A DNA stretch of 64,000 nucleotides. It comes from Anaerobacillus sp. CMMVII. GTDB lineage: Bacteria; Bacillota; Bacilli; Bacillales; Anaerobacillaceae. This document shows, in pieces, positions 52,582 through 62,786 of the stretch. Within the stretch, counting starts at the first letter, position 1. Every line of letters begins with the position of its first letter. Location: the NCBI RefSeq assembly GCF_025377685.1, contig NZ_JACEHK010000010.1:248001-312000 (forward strand), read 5' to 3'. The notes under the pieces are model-generated. The model worked only from the letters and a program-made list of their open reading frames with translations. It ran no database searches and was not told the origin of the DNA. The translations under genes were made by a program, and so were the position numbers.

Positions 52582-54429
52582 ATGGGTTTTTTGCAAGACT
52601 TGGAAACAAAAACGTTAATAGGTGATGGAGCTATCGGAACCTTTCTCTATTTAAAAGGATTAGATCGCTGTTTTGAGGAATTAAATTTATCCGATCCAAC
52701 AAGAGTTCAAGAAGTTCATGAGGCTTATATAACAGCGGGAAGTCAAATTATTCAAACTAACACTTATGCAGCTAATAGGATAAAGTTGTCTAGATATGGA
52801 TTAGAAAATAAAGTAGCTAGTATAAATGAAGCGGCTTTCAGTTGTGCTAGAGCCGCGGCAGGAGAGAAGGCTGTTTACGTTGTAGGAACAATCGGTGGGA
52901 TTAGAGGATTTCAAAAAGGAGCACAATCCATACAAGAGATTGTTCAAAGCTTTGAAGAACAAATGAATAATCTCTTAGAGTCTGAGATTGATGGTTTGTT
53001 ATTTGAAACATTCTACGATTTTGAAGAACTTTCTACTTGTTTATCAATAGCCAGAAAAAAAACAACGCTGCCGATTATTACCCATGTTTCTCTCGATGAA
53101 GTAGGAGTTTTACATGGTGGAATTTCCTTAAAAGATGGATTAACAGCTTTAGAAAACTTAGGAGCTGATGTCGTCGGAATGAATTGTAGGATGGGACCTT
53201 TTCATATGCTTCAATCCTTTGAAGAAGTTCCATTATTGAAAAAAGCCTTTCTATCAGCTTACCCTAATGCAAGTTTGCCAGATTATAAAGATGGTAGACT
53301 CGTTTATCAAACGAATCCAAAGTATTTTGGTGATAGCGCTAAGTCGTTTGTAGAGCAGGGCGTTCGCTTGATCGGTGGTTGTTGTGGGACGACACCTGAT
53401 CATATTAGAGCAGCTGCCGAGGCTGTGCGAAATAGAGAGCCAATGAAAGAAAAAAGAGTAAAAGTGAAACAAAAGCAGTCGGTAATTGTTATTCATAAGG
53501 AGCAAGTAGCATCACTTGCTAGTATTGCTAGCACTAGAAAATCAGTAATCGTTGAGCTCGATCCGCCGAAAAAACTAAATACGGAGCGCTTTCTAGAAGG
53601 TTCTAAGGAGTTAAAGGAGGCAGGTGTTGACGCTGTAACATTAGCTGATAATTCACTAGCGTCTCCAAGAATTTGTAACTTATCTTTAGCCTCAATCATT
53701 AAAAGAGATTACAACGTCAGACCACTAGTGCATATTACCTGTCGTGATCGTAATTTAATTGGCTTACAATCACATTTAATGGGGCTTCACACCCTAGGGA
53801 TCGATCAGTTACTAGCTGTAACTGGTGACCCAACAAAAATTGGTGACTTTCCTGGGGCAACCTCTGTCTATGATCTTGCTTCTTTTGATTTTATTAGGCT
53901 GATTAAACAAATGAATTCCGGTGTTTCGTTTTCTGGCAAAGATCTCGGGGCGAAGACGAATTTTTCTATAGGAGCTGCCTTTAATCCAAATGTTAATCAT
54001 CTTGAGCCTATGGTTCAGAGAATGGAGAAAAAGGTAGAGTGCGGTGCTGATTACTTCTTGAGCCAACCGGTATTTTCTAAAGAACAGATTGCAGACATTT
54101 ATAGGGTAACAAAACATATTAAAGTACCGATATATCTTGGAGTTATGCCTTTGACAAGTAGTAAAAATGCGGAATTTCTTCATAATGAAGTTCCAGGTAT
54201 AAAATTAACCGAAACAACAAGAGAACGTATGGCGCGTGTATCAGGTGATCTCGAAGCTTCGCATTATGAAGGAATACAAATAGCGAAAGAGTTAATTGAT
54301 GAGGTTCATCGTTATTTTAACGGTTTGTATTTAATTACACCATTTTTGCGTTATGAAATGACTGTTGAATTAACAAAGTATTGGAATTGGAAAAACCTGC
54401 AACTAGAACCCAAAAAGATCACCAATTAA
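52582..54429 (+). CDS. yitJ: Bifunctional homocysteine S-methyltransferase / 5,10-methylenetetrahydrofolate reductase YitJ
   Basis: A 615-residue two-domain protein. Residues 1-285 form a homocysteine methyltransferase with zinc cysteines in GMNCRMGP and GGCCGTTPDHIRAA. Residues 310-615 form a MetF-like reductase (VIVELDPPKKLNTERFLEGS, LVHITCRDRNLIGLQ, GADYFLSQPVFS). The reductase half makes 5-methyl-THF, the methyl donor for MetH, encoded 28 bases downstream. The methyl donor of the first half in Bacillus is uncertain. AGAGAGGAAGAG precedes the ATG. Confidence 0.93.
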   Translation: MGFLQDLETKTLIGDGAIGTFLYLKGLDRCFEELNLSDPTRVQEVHEAYITAGSQIIQTNTYAANRIKLSRYGLENKVASINEAAFSCARAAAGEKAVYVVGTIGGIRGFQKGAQSIQEIVQSFEEQMNNLLESEIDGLLFETFYDFEELSTCLSIARKKTTLPIITHVSLDEVGVLHGGISLKDGLTALENLGADVVGMNCRMGPFHMLQSFEEVPLLKKAFLSAYPNASLPDYKDGRLVYQTNPKYFGDSAKSFVEQGVRLIGGCCGTTPDHIRAAAEAVRNREPMKEKRVKVKQKQSVIVIHKEQVASLASIASTRKSVIVELDPPKKLNTERFLEGSKELKEAGVDAVTLADNSLASPRICNLSLASIIKRDYNVRPLVHITCRDRNLIGLQSHLMGLHTLGIDQLLAVTGDPTKIGDFPGATSVYDLASFDFIRLIKQMNSGVSFSGKDLGAKTNFSIGAAFNPNVNHLEPMVQRMEKKVECGADYFLSQPVFSKEQIADIYRVTKHIKVPIYLGVMPLTSSKNAEFLHNEVPGIKLTETTRERMARVSGDLEASHYEGIQIAKELIDEVHRYFNGLYLITPFLRYEMTVELTKYWNWKNLQLEPKKITN

Positions 54430-54456
54430 AAAGGCGAGCATGAAAGGATAGATTAG

Positions 54457-57400
54457 ATGATAGTTCAAACATTTCAGGAACGTCTCCAAAGTCATATTTT
54501 AGTTTTAGATGGTGCAATGGGGACGATGTTGCAAAATAAAAATTTAAATGCTGATGATTTTGGTGGTGAAGAATACGAAGGTTGTAATGAATATTTAAAT
54601 TTAACTTCACCTAAGGTCATTTTAGATATTCATGTAGCTTATTTACAAGCGGGTGCAGACATTATAGAAACAAATACATTTGGTGCAACAAATATCGTTT
54701 TAGCTGATTACGATCTTCAACATTTAGCTGTAGAGATAAACCAAAAAGCTGCAGAAATTGCTCGAAAAGCTGCTGATACCTATTCCACAGCAACTTGGCC
54801 TCGTTTTGTAGCAGGTTCAATGGGGCCAACAACAAAATCATTATCTGTCACAGGTGGGGCAACATTTGAAGATTTAATTGAAGCGTATAAACAACAGGCA
54901 TATGGGTTGCTGTTAGGAGGCGTCGATCTTCTTCTTGTAGAGACGAGTCAAGATACAAGAAATGTTAAAGCTGCCTATATAGGGATTGAACAAGCTTTTG
55001 AAACGGTAGAAAAGCGTGTACCGTTAATGATTTCAGGAACGATTGAACCGATGGGGACAACATTAGCTGGACAAAATATCGAAGCCTTTTACTTGTCAAT
55101 TGAACATATGAACCCTAGTGTCGTTGGCTTAAACTGTGCTACAGGTCCAGAATTCATGCAAGACCATCTTCGTTCTCTAGCTAATCTTTCCTCAACAGCT
55201 GTGATTTGTTTCCCAAATGCAGGCTTACCTGATGAGGAAGGTCATTATCATGAATCCCCTGAGATGTTAGCTCGCAAGCTTAAACAATTTGCCGAAAAGG
55301 GCTGGCTGAACGTTGTTGGTGGGTGTTGCGGAACAACGCCTGAACATATCAAATCGATCCGTGCAGCAATAAAAGGTATTAAGCCAAGAAAAATTTCCAA
55401 TCAGCACACACATGCATTAAGTGGTATTGAGCCTTTAATTTATGACGAAACGATGCGCCCGCTATTTGTGGGTGAACGAACAAATGTTATCGGTTCACGA
55501 AAGTTTAAAACATTAATTAAAGAAGGGAAATTTGAAGAAGCTTCAGAAATTGCTCGAGCCCAAGTTAAAAAAGGTGCTCATATCATCGATATTTGTTTAG
55601 CAGATCCTGATAGTGAAGAAGTGACAGATATGGAAAACTTCTTGCCTTATGTTGTGAACAAGGTGAAAGTGCCATTAATGATTGATTCTACTGATGAGTT
55701 GGTAATTGATCGAGCGTTAACATACTCCCAAGGAAAAGCAGTAATAAACTCGATTAATTTGGAGGACGGTGAAGAAAGATTTGCAAGTGTTACACCGATC
55801 ATTCATCGTTACGGGGCAGCGGTCGTTGTTGGAACAATAGATGAGGTAGGTATGGCAGTAACTGCAGAGCGCAAGCTTGAAGTAGCTGTAAGATCGTATG
55901 ATCTTCTTGTAAATCGTTATGGAATTAGACCACAGGATATCATTTTTGATCCACTTGTATTTCCTGTTGGAACTGGTGATGAGCAATATATAGGCTCTGC
56001 CAAAGCAACAGTCGAAGGAATTCGATTGATAAAAGAAAAGCTTCCAGAGTGCTTGACCATTTTAGGGATAAGCAACGTTTCGTTTGGATTACCACCACTA
56101 GGAAGAGAGATCATGAATTCTGTGTTTCTTTATCACTGTACGCAGGCAGGATTAGACTATGCGATTGTCAACACAGAAAAATTAGAGCGTTTTGCATCGA
56201 TTAAAGAAGAAGAACGATCGCTAGCTGAAAAAGTATTATTTGAAACAAATGATGATGTGCTAGCAGAATTCACCGCGTTTTATCGAGGAAAAAAGAAAGT
56301 AGCGAAGCAACCTCAAACAAACTTATCGCTCGAAGAACGCTTACAAGGTTATGTTATTGAAGGGACAAAAGAAGGGTTAATTCCTGACCTTGAGCTTGCC
56401 TTACGAAAATACGAATCACCGTTAGCGGTTATTAATGGTCCATTAATGGCAGGAATGGACGAGGTTGGAAAGCTATTTAACAATAACGAATTAATCGTTG
56501 CAGAAGTTTTACAGAGTGCTGAAGTCATGAAGGCCTCAGTCCAATTTTTAGAGCAGTTTATGGAAAAGAAAGATGACAGTGGTAAAGGAAAAATACTACT
56601 AGCCACTGTTAAAGGCGATGTCCATGATATTGGCAAAAATTTGGTTGAAATTATCTTAAGTAATAATGGTTTTAAAGTTGTGAATCTCGGAATTAAGGTG
56701 ACATCCAATGAATTAATAGAAGCTGTTAAAAAAGAGAATCCAGACGCAATCGGATTATCTGGTTTGCTGGTAAAGTCTGCACAACAAATGGTCCTAACAG
56801 CAGCCGATCTAAGGGAACAGAAAATTTCAATCCCAATCTTAGTAGGTGGGGCAGCCCTCACGAGAAAGTTTACGGAAACGAAAATACAGGATCAATATGA
56901 TGGGAATGTATTTTATGCAAAAGACGCAATGAATGGATTAGAGATCGCCAACAAGCTCTTTCACCAAACGGTTGTACCGAAGAGAAATACAACTAAAACT
57001 GACATAGAACCAACAGCGTTACCAATTATAGATGACCAAGAGGAAGGCTATACGATTCCAAAGCGGTCTGCCGTTTCAATGAATAATAGTGTCTCAATTC
57101 CACAGGATCTGAACAAGCATTCCTATATGGATTATAAATTATCGTATATCAAACCCTATATAAATTTCCAAACCTTATTAGGAAAACATCTTGGTTTAAA
57201 AGGGAAAGTTGAGCGATTATTAAAAGAAGGAAATGAAAAAGCGGTTCAATTAAAAGAAAAAGTTGATGAATTATTTCAAGAAGTTGTCGATCGTCAATTG
57301 CTTACTGCCAGAGGGATATATCAATTTTTCCCAGCTCAATCTGAGGGGAATGATATTATTATTTTTGATCCACTTAATAGTTCGACAGAAATTGAGCGAT

Positions 57401-57888
57401 TTACCTTTCCACGGCAAAAAAAACATCCGTATCTATGTTTAGCTGATTTTATTCGCCCTAAAGAAAGTGGCGAAATGGATTATGTCGGATTTTTTGTGGT
57501 GACTGCTGGTATTGGTGTAAGGGAACGAGCAACAGATTGGAAGGATAAGGGGGACTATTTAAAAAGTCATCTTCTTCAAGCTTTAGCTCTAGAAATGGCT
57601 GAGGGTTTTGCTGAGCATCTTCATCATTTAATGAGAAATTCGTTAGGAATTCCAGATGATCCAGAGCTAACGATGCAGGATAGATTTTCTGCTAGGTATG
57701 AAGGTATCAGGGTATCATTTGGGTATCCGGCATGCCCGGAACTATCAGACCAAAAGAAACTTTTTCAGTTACTAAAGCCTGAGGAAATTGGAATTAATCT
57801 TTCTGAGGAATGCATGATGGACCCAGAAGCATCTGTGTCTGCAATGGTTTTTGCTCATCCAGAAGGTCGTTATTTTAATGTAGAATAA
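54457..57888 (+). CDS. metH: Cobalamin-dependent methionine synthase MetH
   Basis: A full-length 1143-residue MetH. Order: homocysteine domain (residues 1-320; GLNCATGPEF and VVGGCCGTTPEH zinc cysteines), pterin domain (about 335-610; VGERTNVIGSRKF), four-helix cap (about 640-730), B12 domain with DVHDIGKN near residue 725, and reactivation domain (about 900-1143; YFDHLG-like segments and YLCLADFIRPKESG, FGYPACPE). It methylates homocysteine using 5-methyl-THF. B. subtilis uses MetE instead, so this organism relies on B12 for methionine, fitting the uptake and adenosyltransferase genes at 19-21 kb. Confidence 0.96.
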   Translation: MIVQTFQERLQSHILVLDGAMGTMLQNKNLNADDFGGEEYEGCNEYLNLTSPKVILDIHVAYLQAGADIIETNTFGATNIVLADYDLQHLAVEINQKAAEIARKAADTYSTATWPRFVAGSMGPTTKSLSVTGGATFEDLIEAYKQQAYGLLLGGVDLLLVETSQDTRNVKAAYIGIEQAFETVEKRVPLMISGTIEPMGTTLAGQNIEAFYLSIEHMNPSVVGLNCATGPEFMQDHLRSLANLSSTAVICFPNAGLPDEEGHYHESPEMLARKLKQFAEKGWLNVVGGCCGTTPEHIKSIRAAIKGIKPRKISNQHTHALSGIEPLIYDETMRPLFVGERTNVIGSRKFKTLIKEGKFEEASEIARAQVKKGAHIIDICLADPDSEEVTDMENFLPYVVNKVKVPLMIDSTDELVIDRALTYSQGKAVINSINLEDGEERFASVTPIIHRYGAAVVVGTIDEVGMAVTAERKLEVAVRSYDLLVNRYGIRPQDIIFDPLVFPVGTGDEQYIGSAKATVEGIRLIKEKLPECLTILGISNVSFGLPPLGREIMNSVFLYHCTQAGLDYAIVNTEKLERFASIKEEERSLAEKVLFETNDDVLAEFTAFYRGKKKVAKQPQTNLSLEERLQGYVIEGTKEGLIPDLELALRKYESPLAVINGPLMAGMDEVGKLFNNNELIVAEVLQSAEVMKASVQFLEQFMEKKDDSGKGKILLATVKGDVHDIGKNLVEIILSNNGFKVVNLGIKVTSNELIEAVKKENPDAIGLSGLLVKSAQQMVLTAADLREQKISIPILVGGAALTRKFTETKIQDQYDGNVFYAKDAMNGLEIANKLFHQTVVPKRNTTKTDIEPTALPIIDDQEEGYTIPKRSAVSMNNSVSIPQDLNKHSYMDYKLSYIKPYINFQTLLGKHLGLKGKVERLLKEGNEKAVQLKEKVDELFQEVVDRQLLTARGIYQFFPAQSEGNDIIIFDPLNSSTEIERFTFPRQKKHPYLCLADFIRPKESGEMDYVGFFVVTAGIGVRERATDWKDKGDYLKSHLLQALALEMAEGFAEHLHHLMRNSLGIPDDPELTMQDRFSARYEGIRVSFGYPACPELSDQKKLFQLLKPEEIGINLSEECMMDPEASVSAMVFAHPEGRYFNVE

Positions 57889-57896
57889 ATCAAAAT

Positions 57897-57925
57897 AAAA
57901 ACGTCACTTGAAGTGACGTTTTTTG
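57897..57925 (+). terminator. Terminator after metH
   Basis: AAAACGTCACTT pairs with AAGTGACGTTTT and is followed by TTG and more T. Confidence 0.92.
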
Positions 57926-58122
57926 TTTTGACTGGGCATTACTATAGTTCTTTTCAGAGAATTACAATGAAATTCGCTATGGTTAACGAGTGTATCTGCT
58001 TTTCTATTTTTTCATTTTATGAGGAAAAAAGGGTTTTTTGTATAAAACTTGGTAAAAGACAAACACTATCGTTATCTTTCAGCAAAATGAAAAAATGTAA
58101 TTTTATAGGGAGGTATAACTAC

Positions 58123-59342
58123 ATGAATAAGACCGTAAGAAGAATTCCTCTTATAATCATGATATGCTTTATTGCATTCTCGACATTTTATCCAGCAACA
58201 CAAGTCCACGCCTTTTCAGATCAAATTATTCAACGAGGCGCAACTGGAGATGATGTAGTAGAGCTACAATCGAGACTTCAATTTATTGGTTTTATAATGG
58301 AACCATAGATGGAGTTTACGGATGGGGAACATATTGGGCAGTAAGAAAGTATCAAGATGAATTTGGTTTAGAAGTAGATGGTCTTGTTGGACCTAAAATG
58401 AAAGCAATGTTAGAGAAAAGTACTGAGTATGACTATGAATGGGTACACAAACAATTTTATGAGGGTAGGAAATTTACTCACTATGGACCAGATCCAAGGA
58501 AAAACCAAAGTGGTCCTAAAGGAAGTAGTATTCCACCATTAGAACAAGCAAGAAGGCAGAAACAAAAACAGAAACCTAGCCCAACACCTGGTAGCCAAGG
58601 AGGAGCTCCTACAGAAACTCCAGGCCAAGCAGGAACACCTGGAGGAACCCCAGCACCAGGCCAAGCAGGAACACCTGGAGGAACCCCAGCGCCAGGGCAA
58701 ACAGGAACACCTGAAGGAACCCCAGCACCAGGGCAAACAGGAACACCTGAAGGAACCCCAGCACCAGGGCAAGCAGGAACACCTGGAGGAACCCCAGCGC
58801 CAGGGCAAACAGGAACACCTGAAGGAACCCCAGCACCAGGGCAAGCAGGAACACCTGAAGGAACACCAGCACCAGGTTCACCAGGAGCTACACCTGAGAC
58901 TGATCCTGTACCCGAGGAAGAACCTTTAACTGAGATCGAAGACGAGGGCCCAAATGTTGAAGAAGCGATCAACGTACCACCAGGATTTTCGGAAAATGAT
59001 ATCAGAATAATGGCGCAAGCAGTTTATGGGGAAGCTCGTGGAGAACCATATATTGGTCAAGTTGCTGTAGCTGCTGTTATTTTAAACCGGATAAATAGTC
59101 CAACCTTTCCGAATACTCCATCTGGTGTCATTTTTGAGCCAAGAGCGTTTACAGCAGTTGCCGATGGACAGATTTATTTAGAGCCAAATGAAACCGCACG
59201 TCGGGCAGTATTAGACGCTATTAATGGCCAAGATCCATCTGGGAATGCTTTGTATTATTTTAACCCAGATACCGCAACTTCTGGTTGGATTTGGACTAGA
59301 CCACAGATTAAAAAAATAGGCAAACATATTTTCTGTAAATAA
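58123..59342 (+). pseudogene. sleB: Spore cortex-lytic enzyme SleB, frameshifted, with expanded repeat linker
   Basis: Restored length is 406 residues against about 305 in B. subtilis. A signal peptide (VRRIPLIIMICFIAFSTFYP) ends near residue 29. A PG_binding_1 domain follows (IQRGATGDDVVELQSRLQFI, then DGVYGWGTYWAVRKYQDEFG in the other frame). Next comes a Pro/Gly/Thr-rich linker of seven 12-residue repeats, then the hydrolase domain with catalytic glutamate in AVYGEARGEPYIGQVAV. The frame breaks near 58292, where GGTTTTATAATGG lacks one T (IGFYNGTIDG expected). ATG 58123 has AGGGAGG ahead. SleB, a lytic transglycosylase, degrades cortex during germination with YpeB. Confidence 0.88.
58632..58883 (+). 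repeat. 36-bp tandem repeats in sleB (seven units)
   Basis: Seven in-frame 36-base units encode GTP(G/E)GTPAPGQ(A/T). Units differ at a few positions (GGA or GAA for the fourth codon; GCA or ACA for the last), and the final unit ends PGSP. The array is a coding minisatellite without spacers. Confidence 0.93.
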
Positions 59343-59357
59343 TTGGAGGTGAGATAG

Positions 59358-60704
59358 ATGATACGAACGATTTTATTAGCATTTTTAGCAGTAGCTGTTG
59401 TTTCAACAGGCTATTGGGGTTACCAGGAGCATCAAGAGAAAAATTCAATATTAATTAAAGCTGAAAACACCTATCAGAGAGCGTTCCACGACTTAACCTA
59501 TAATTTAGATCAACTTCATGACGAAATTGGAGCCACTCTGGCCATGAATTCAAGAGAACATCTTTCACCTTCTTTAGCAGATGTGTGGAGATTAACTTCT
59601 ATGGCACAACTAAACTTGGGGCAACTGCCACTAACGTTAATGCCTTTTAGCAAAACGGAAGAATATCTTTATAAAGTTGGTAACTTTAGTTATCGGAATG
59701 CTGTTAGAGATTTGGACAATGAACCATTATCAGAAAGTGAGTATGAGACGCTGCAAAGCCTATATGACCAAAGTGGGGAAATTCAGAATGAAATGCGAAA
59801 GGTTCAGTCAATGGTTTTAAATGATAATCTACGTTGGATGGACGTAGAATTAGCACTCGCCTCTGAGGATGAACCTTTAAATAATGCGATCGTTAATGGA
59901 TTTCACATTGTCAATGAAAAGGTAGGTGGGTTCAGTGAAGTTGATTGGGGCGCTGATTTACCACAATTACAGGCAAATGATGAAGCGCTAAAAGAAAGAT
60001 TGAACGGTGAAGAGATCACTGCAGAAGAGGCAAAAGAAATTGCTTTAAGATTTTGTGAGTTAGAAAACGTAGAAGTAGAGGTTGAAGAAACGGGTGAAGG
60101 GCTTGCTTATCAAGCATATGCTGTGAGAATAGATGATCCTGAGCATGAGGCAAACATCTTTATGGACATTTCCAAAAAAGGTGGCCATCCAATTTGGCTG
60201 TTACAAGACCGTCAGATTGGTGAAGTAAATATCAGCTTAAATGAAGCCTCTGAACGTGCAAAAGAATTGTTGGAAAAAAATGATATTAGTGATATGCAAT
60301 TAGTAGATAGTAAGCAATATAACGCTGTTGGTGTATTTAATTTCGCTTACCTAAAAGATAACGTAAGAATTTATCCTGATGCGATTGTCGTAGAAGTATC
60401 TTTACAGGATGGAGAGATTATTGGTTATGAGGCATCTGCTTATCTAACAAACCATCAAGAACGAGATGTTCCTGCACCGAAACTCACCATGGAAGAAGCT
60501 AAAGAAAACTTAAATCCTTCTCTTGAGGTCATGGAGCATCATGTAGCGATAATCAAGAATGATTTGGGTGAGGAAGTATTAACTTATGAATTCTTTGGTG
60601 TAATTAACAATGATACTTACAGAATATTTATTAATGCAGAAACTGGTAATGAAGAAAAAATTGAAAAGCTAAAAAATGCAGAACCGGTTTATAAATCAGA
60701 ATAA
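59358..60704 (+). CDS. ypeB: Germination protein YpeB
   Basis: A 448-residue protein with one N-terminal membrane anchor (TILLAFLAVAVVSTGYWGYQ), a large helical domain, and C-terminal PepSY-type domains (ITAEEAKEIALRFC, LTMEEAKENLNPSLEV). YpeB is needed for SleB localisation and stability in the spore. It lies 15 bases after sleB with GGAGGTGAG ahead, so the two are co-transcribed, as in B. subtilis. The intact reading frame supports the view that the sleB break is artefactual. Confidence 0.92.
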   Translation: MIRTILLAFLAVAVVSTGYWGYQEHQEKNSILIKAENTYQRAFHDLTYNLDQLHDEIGATLAMNSREHLSPSLADVWRLTSMAQLNLGQLPLTLMPFSKTEEYLYKVGNFSYRNAVRDLDNEPLSESEYETLQSLYDQSGEIQNEMRKVQSMVLNDNLRWMDVELALASEDEPLNNAIVNGFHIVNEKVGGFSEVDWGADLPQLQANDEALKERLNGEEITAEEAKEIALRFCELENVEVEVEETGEGLAYQAYAVRIDDPEHEANIFMDISKKGGHPIWLLQDRQIGEVNISLNEASERAKELLEKNDISDMQLVDSKQYNAVGVFNFAYLKDNVRIYPDAIVVEVSLQDGEIIGYEASAYLTNHQERDVPAPKLTMEEAKENLNPSLEVMEHHVAIIKNDLGEEVLTYEFFGVINNDTYRIFINAETGNEEKIEKLKNAEPVYKSE

Positions 60705-60714
60705 AAAAGTTCAG

Positions 60715-60747
60715 AAAAAACCATTAGGCTTACTAATGGTTTTTTCT
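60715..60747 (+). terminator. Terminator after ypeB
   Basis: AAAAAACCATTAG pairs with CTAATGGTTTTTTC around GCTTA. Confidence 0.92.
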
Positions 60748-60981
60748 TACTATAAAGTGAATGAATTTCATAATGATCTAAATTAAGCTGTGTTATCTAT
60801 ATGTAGTTTTAAACTTGTTTTACGTTACTGCATATAGAAATTTATAGCGGGAATAAGGAGTTGAAAAATTTATTAAAGTAGAAAAAAGTATCTTTCCTTC
60901 TATTCGGATCAGGATTTTTTTGCTAATATTAAGTAGAAATATTTTATCTAGCAAATAGAACGGTGGAGGGAAGTAGTAACC

Positions 60982-61650
60982 TTGCTAAATATCGGTGATA
61001 CGATTTATTTAGATATTGAGGGTCATAGTGAAGAGGAAAAGCAGCGATTTAAATGTAGATTAGTTGATCGTGTCAAAGACTTCCTTTTCATTGATTATCC
61101 AATTAACGATCGGACAAAAAAAGTTGGTTTTTTTCATGATGGTACAGAATTTAATGCATCATTCATAGGGAAGGATCAGGCTGTTTACTTATTTAAAACG
61201 CAATTATTAGCAAGAAAAAAAGGCCAAATACCGATGCTAATTATTAACGACCCTGGTAAAGATAAATATCTAAGAATTCAAAGAAGACAGCATGTAAGGG
61301 TAGAGGCCTCATTAGATGTTGCCGTCCATCCAAAGGATCATGAGTTTCCACCTTTTGTATCAATGACAGCTGATATTAGTGGTGGCGGTTTAGCTCTTGT
61401 TTTGCCAAAAAATCATAACCTCCCAGTTGGAAAAGAAATAAAATGCTGGCTTTCTTTACAAATGTCAACGGGAGAGATGAAATACATACAAGTTAATTGC
61501 CATGTAATCCGGATAATCTCAACGAAAGATAGTCCACGTGAAAAAGCATCTATTCAATTTATTGATATCAATGAAAATGATCGGCAAACAATTATTCGAT
61601 ATTGTTTTGAACGACAACTTTATTTACGAAAAAAAGGAATACCAGAATAA
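60982..61650 (+). CDS. ypfA: PilZ-domain c-di-GMP receptor YpfA (MotI/DgrA)
   Basis: A 222-residue protein with an N-terminal YcgR-like domain (MLNIGDTIYLDIEGHSEEEK) and a C-terminal PilZ domain. The c-di-GMP binding motifs are RIQRRQHVRVE (RxxxR) and ADISGGGLAL (DxSxxG). In B. subtilis the homologue binds c-di-GMP and inhibits the flagellar motor through MotA. The start is TTG at 60982 with GGTGGAGGG ahead. Position after ypeB matches B. subtilis. Confidence 0.9.
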   Translation: MLNIGDTIYLDIEGHSEEEKQRFKCRLVDRVKDFLFIDYPINDRTKKVGFFHDGTEFNASFIGKDQAVYLFKTQLLARKKGQIPMLIINDPGKDKYLRIQRRQHVRVEASLDVAVHPKDHEFPPFVSMTADISGGGLALVLPKNHNLPVGKEIKCWLSLQMSTGEMKYIQVNCHVIRIISTKDSPREKASIQFIDINENDRQTIIRYCFERQLYLRKKGIPE

Positions 61651-61720
61651 AACAACGTTATCTGAATTAAACTACCCTTAATTAATATCCATAACTTGGT
61701 ATGTAAAGGAGTTAGTTTAA

Positions 61721-61933
61721 GTGAGGGATTATTTAAAAAAGTACGAATCTATTCTAGTTAAGGTAACTTTTGTACAACTTTTCTTTTTAATTCTGGCTCA
61801 AATCCTTCTTTATAAAAAAGAACTATCGCCCTATTTAAGTAGGACGATTTTTTCAGAAGGAGTCTTTCTCGAGTACGCAATGCGCACGATGGAAACATTA
61901 GACCAACTTACTACAATATGGTATTATATTTAA
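61721..61933 (+). CDS. ypfB: YpfB-like small membrane protein
   Basis: A 70-residue protein with one transmembrane helix (TFVQLFFLILAQILLY). The start is GTG with AAAGGAG ahead. It lies between ypfA and cmk, the place of ypfB in B. subtilis. Its function is unknown. The 61934-62114 gap holds no gene; GAAAAGAGCTC...GTGAGCAC is a weak inverted repeat before cmk. Confidence 0.75.
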   Translation: MRDYLKKYESILVKVTFVQLFFLILAQILLYKKELSPYLSRTIFSEGVFLEYAMRTMETLDQLTTIWYYI

Positions 61934-62114
61934 AGGTATTTAGGAGAAAAGTAGTTTGCTCAGAGTGATATTTACCTTAGTTGTATTAGGCTGTGGTCAA
62001 AAGAAAAGAGCTCTACATTGTGAGCACGTATTTAACTTCAACTAAATAATAACGATAGAGTAGAGACTACCTTGAGGGGAAGTATCTCTGTTATGCAGAA
62101 ATAGAGGTGTACTA

Positions 62115-62786
62115 ATGAAGAATAAGATTAATATAGCAATTGATGGACCAGCTGGTGCAGGTAAAAGTACAGTAGCAAAGCTTGTAGCTGAAAAGCTTCA
62201 ATTTATTTATATAGATACTGGAGCAATGTATCGAGCCCTTACCTACAAGGCAATTGAAAATGGAGTCGACCTTCAAAATGAGCAATTGCTTGCTAATTTA
62301 CTTGAGAACACAAAGATTGAACTTACCTCAACAGCCAAGGTTTATCTTGATGGCGAGGATGTTTCAGAGCAAATACGGTCTTTAGAAGTAACGAATTCTG
62401 TTTCATTTGTTGCTAGTCATAGTTTGATACGTTTTGAGATGTTGGAGAGACAAAGAATCATGGCTGCTTATGGTGGAACAGTCATGGATGGTCGTGATAT
62501 CGGAACCGCTGTTTTACCTAATGCAGAGGTAAAAGTGTTCTTATCAGCAACTGTAGAAGAAAGAGCAAGAAGACGATATGAAGAAAATATTGCTAAGGGC
62601 TTTGACACAGATTTTGAGCAATTAAAACAGGAGATTGCGTTAAGGGATAAACGTGATTCAGAAAGGGAAACAGCTCCTTTAAAAAAAGCTGTGGATGCTA
62701 TTGAGATTGATTCTACAAATTTATCGATTCCCGAAGTTGTTTCGTCAATTTTACAGATCGTTGACGAAAGGACAAAATTATCATGA
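62115..62786 (+). CDS. cmk: Cytidylate kinase
   Basis: A 223-residue nucleoside monophosphate kinase that phosphorylates CMP and dCMP. It has the P-loop [16 protein letters not shown], the [15 protein letters not shown] segment and the [20 protein letters not shown] and [12 protein letters not shown] lid regions. The stop overlaps plsC by 4 bases, as in many Bacillales where cmk-plsC-rpsA are adjacent. Confidence 0.95.
   Translation: MKNKINIAIDGPAGAGKSTVAKLVAEKLQFIYIDTGAMYRALTYKAIENGVDLQNEQLLANLLENTKIELTSTAKVYLDGEDVSEQIRSLEVTNSVSFVASHSLIRFEMLERQRIMAAYGGTVMDGRDIGTAVLPNAEVKVFLSATVEERARRRYEENIAKGFDTDFEQLKQEIALRDKRDSERETAPLKKAVDAIEIDSTNLSIPEVVSSILQIVDERTKLS

Noticed and set aside
56349-56861. 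170-residue minus-strand frame within metH
   Set aside because: It is opposite the conserved B12-binding domain of MetH and lacks a ribosome site.
58632-58883. Possible CRISPR array (36-bp direct repeats)
   Set aside because: The units are directly tandem with no spacers and encode an in-frame Pro/Gly/Thr linker of SleB.
58481-58972. Long open frames on the minus strand opposite the sleB repeats
   Set aside because: They are low-complexity mirror frames of the 36-bp repeat with no ribosome site and no domain; the plus-strand SleB frame explains the sequence.
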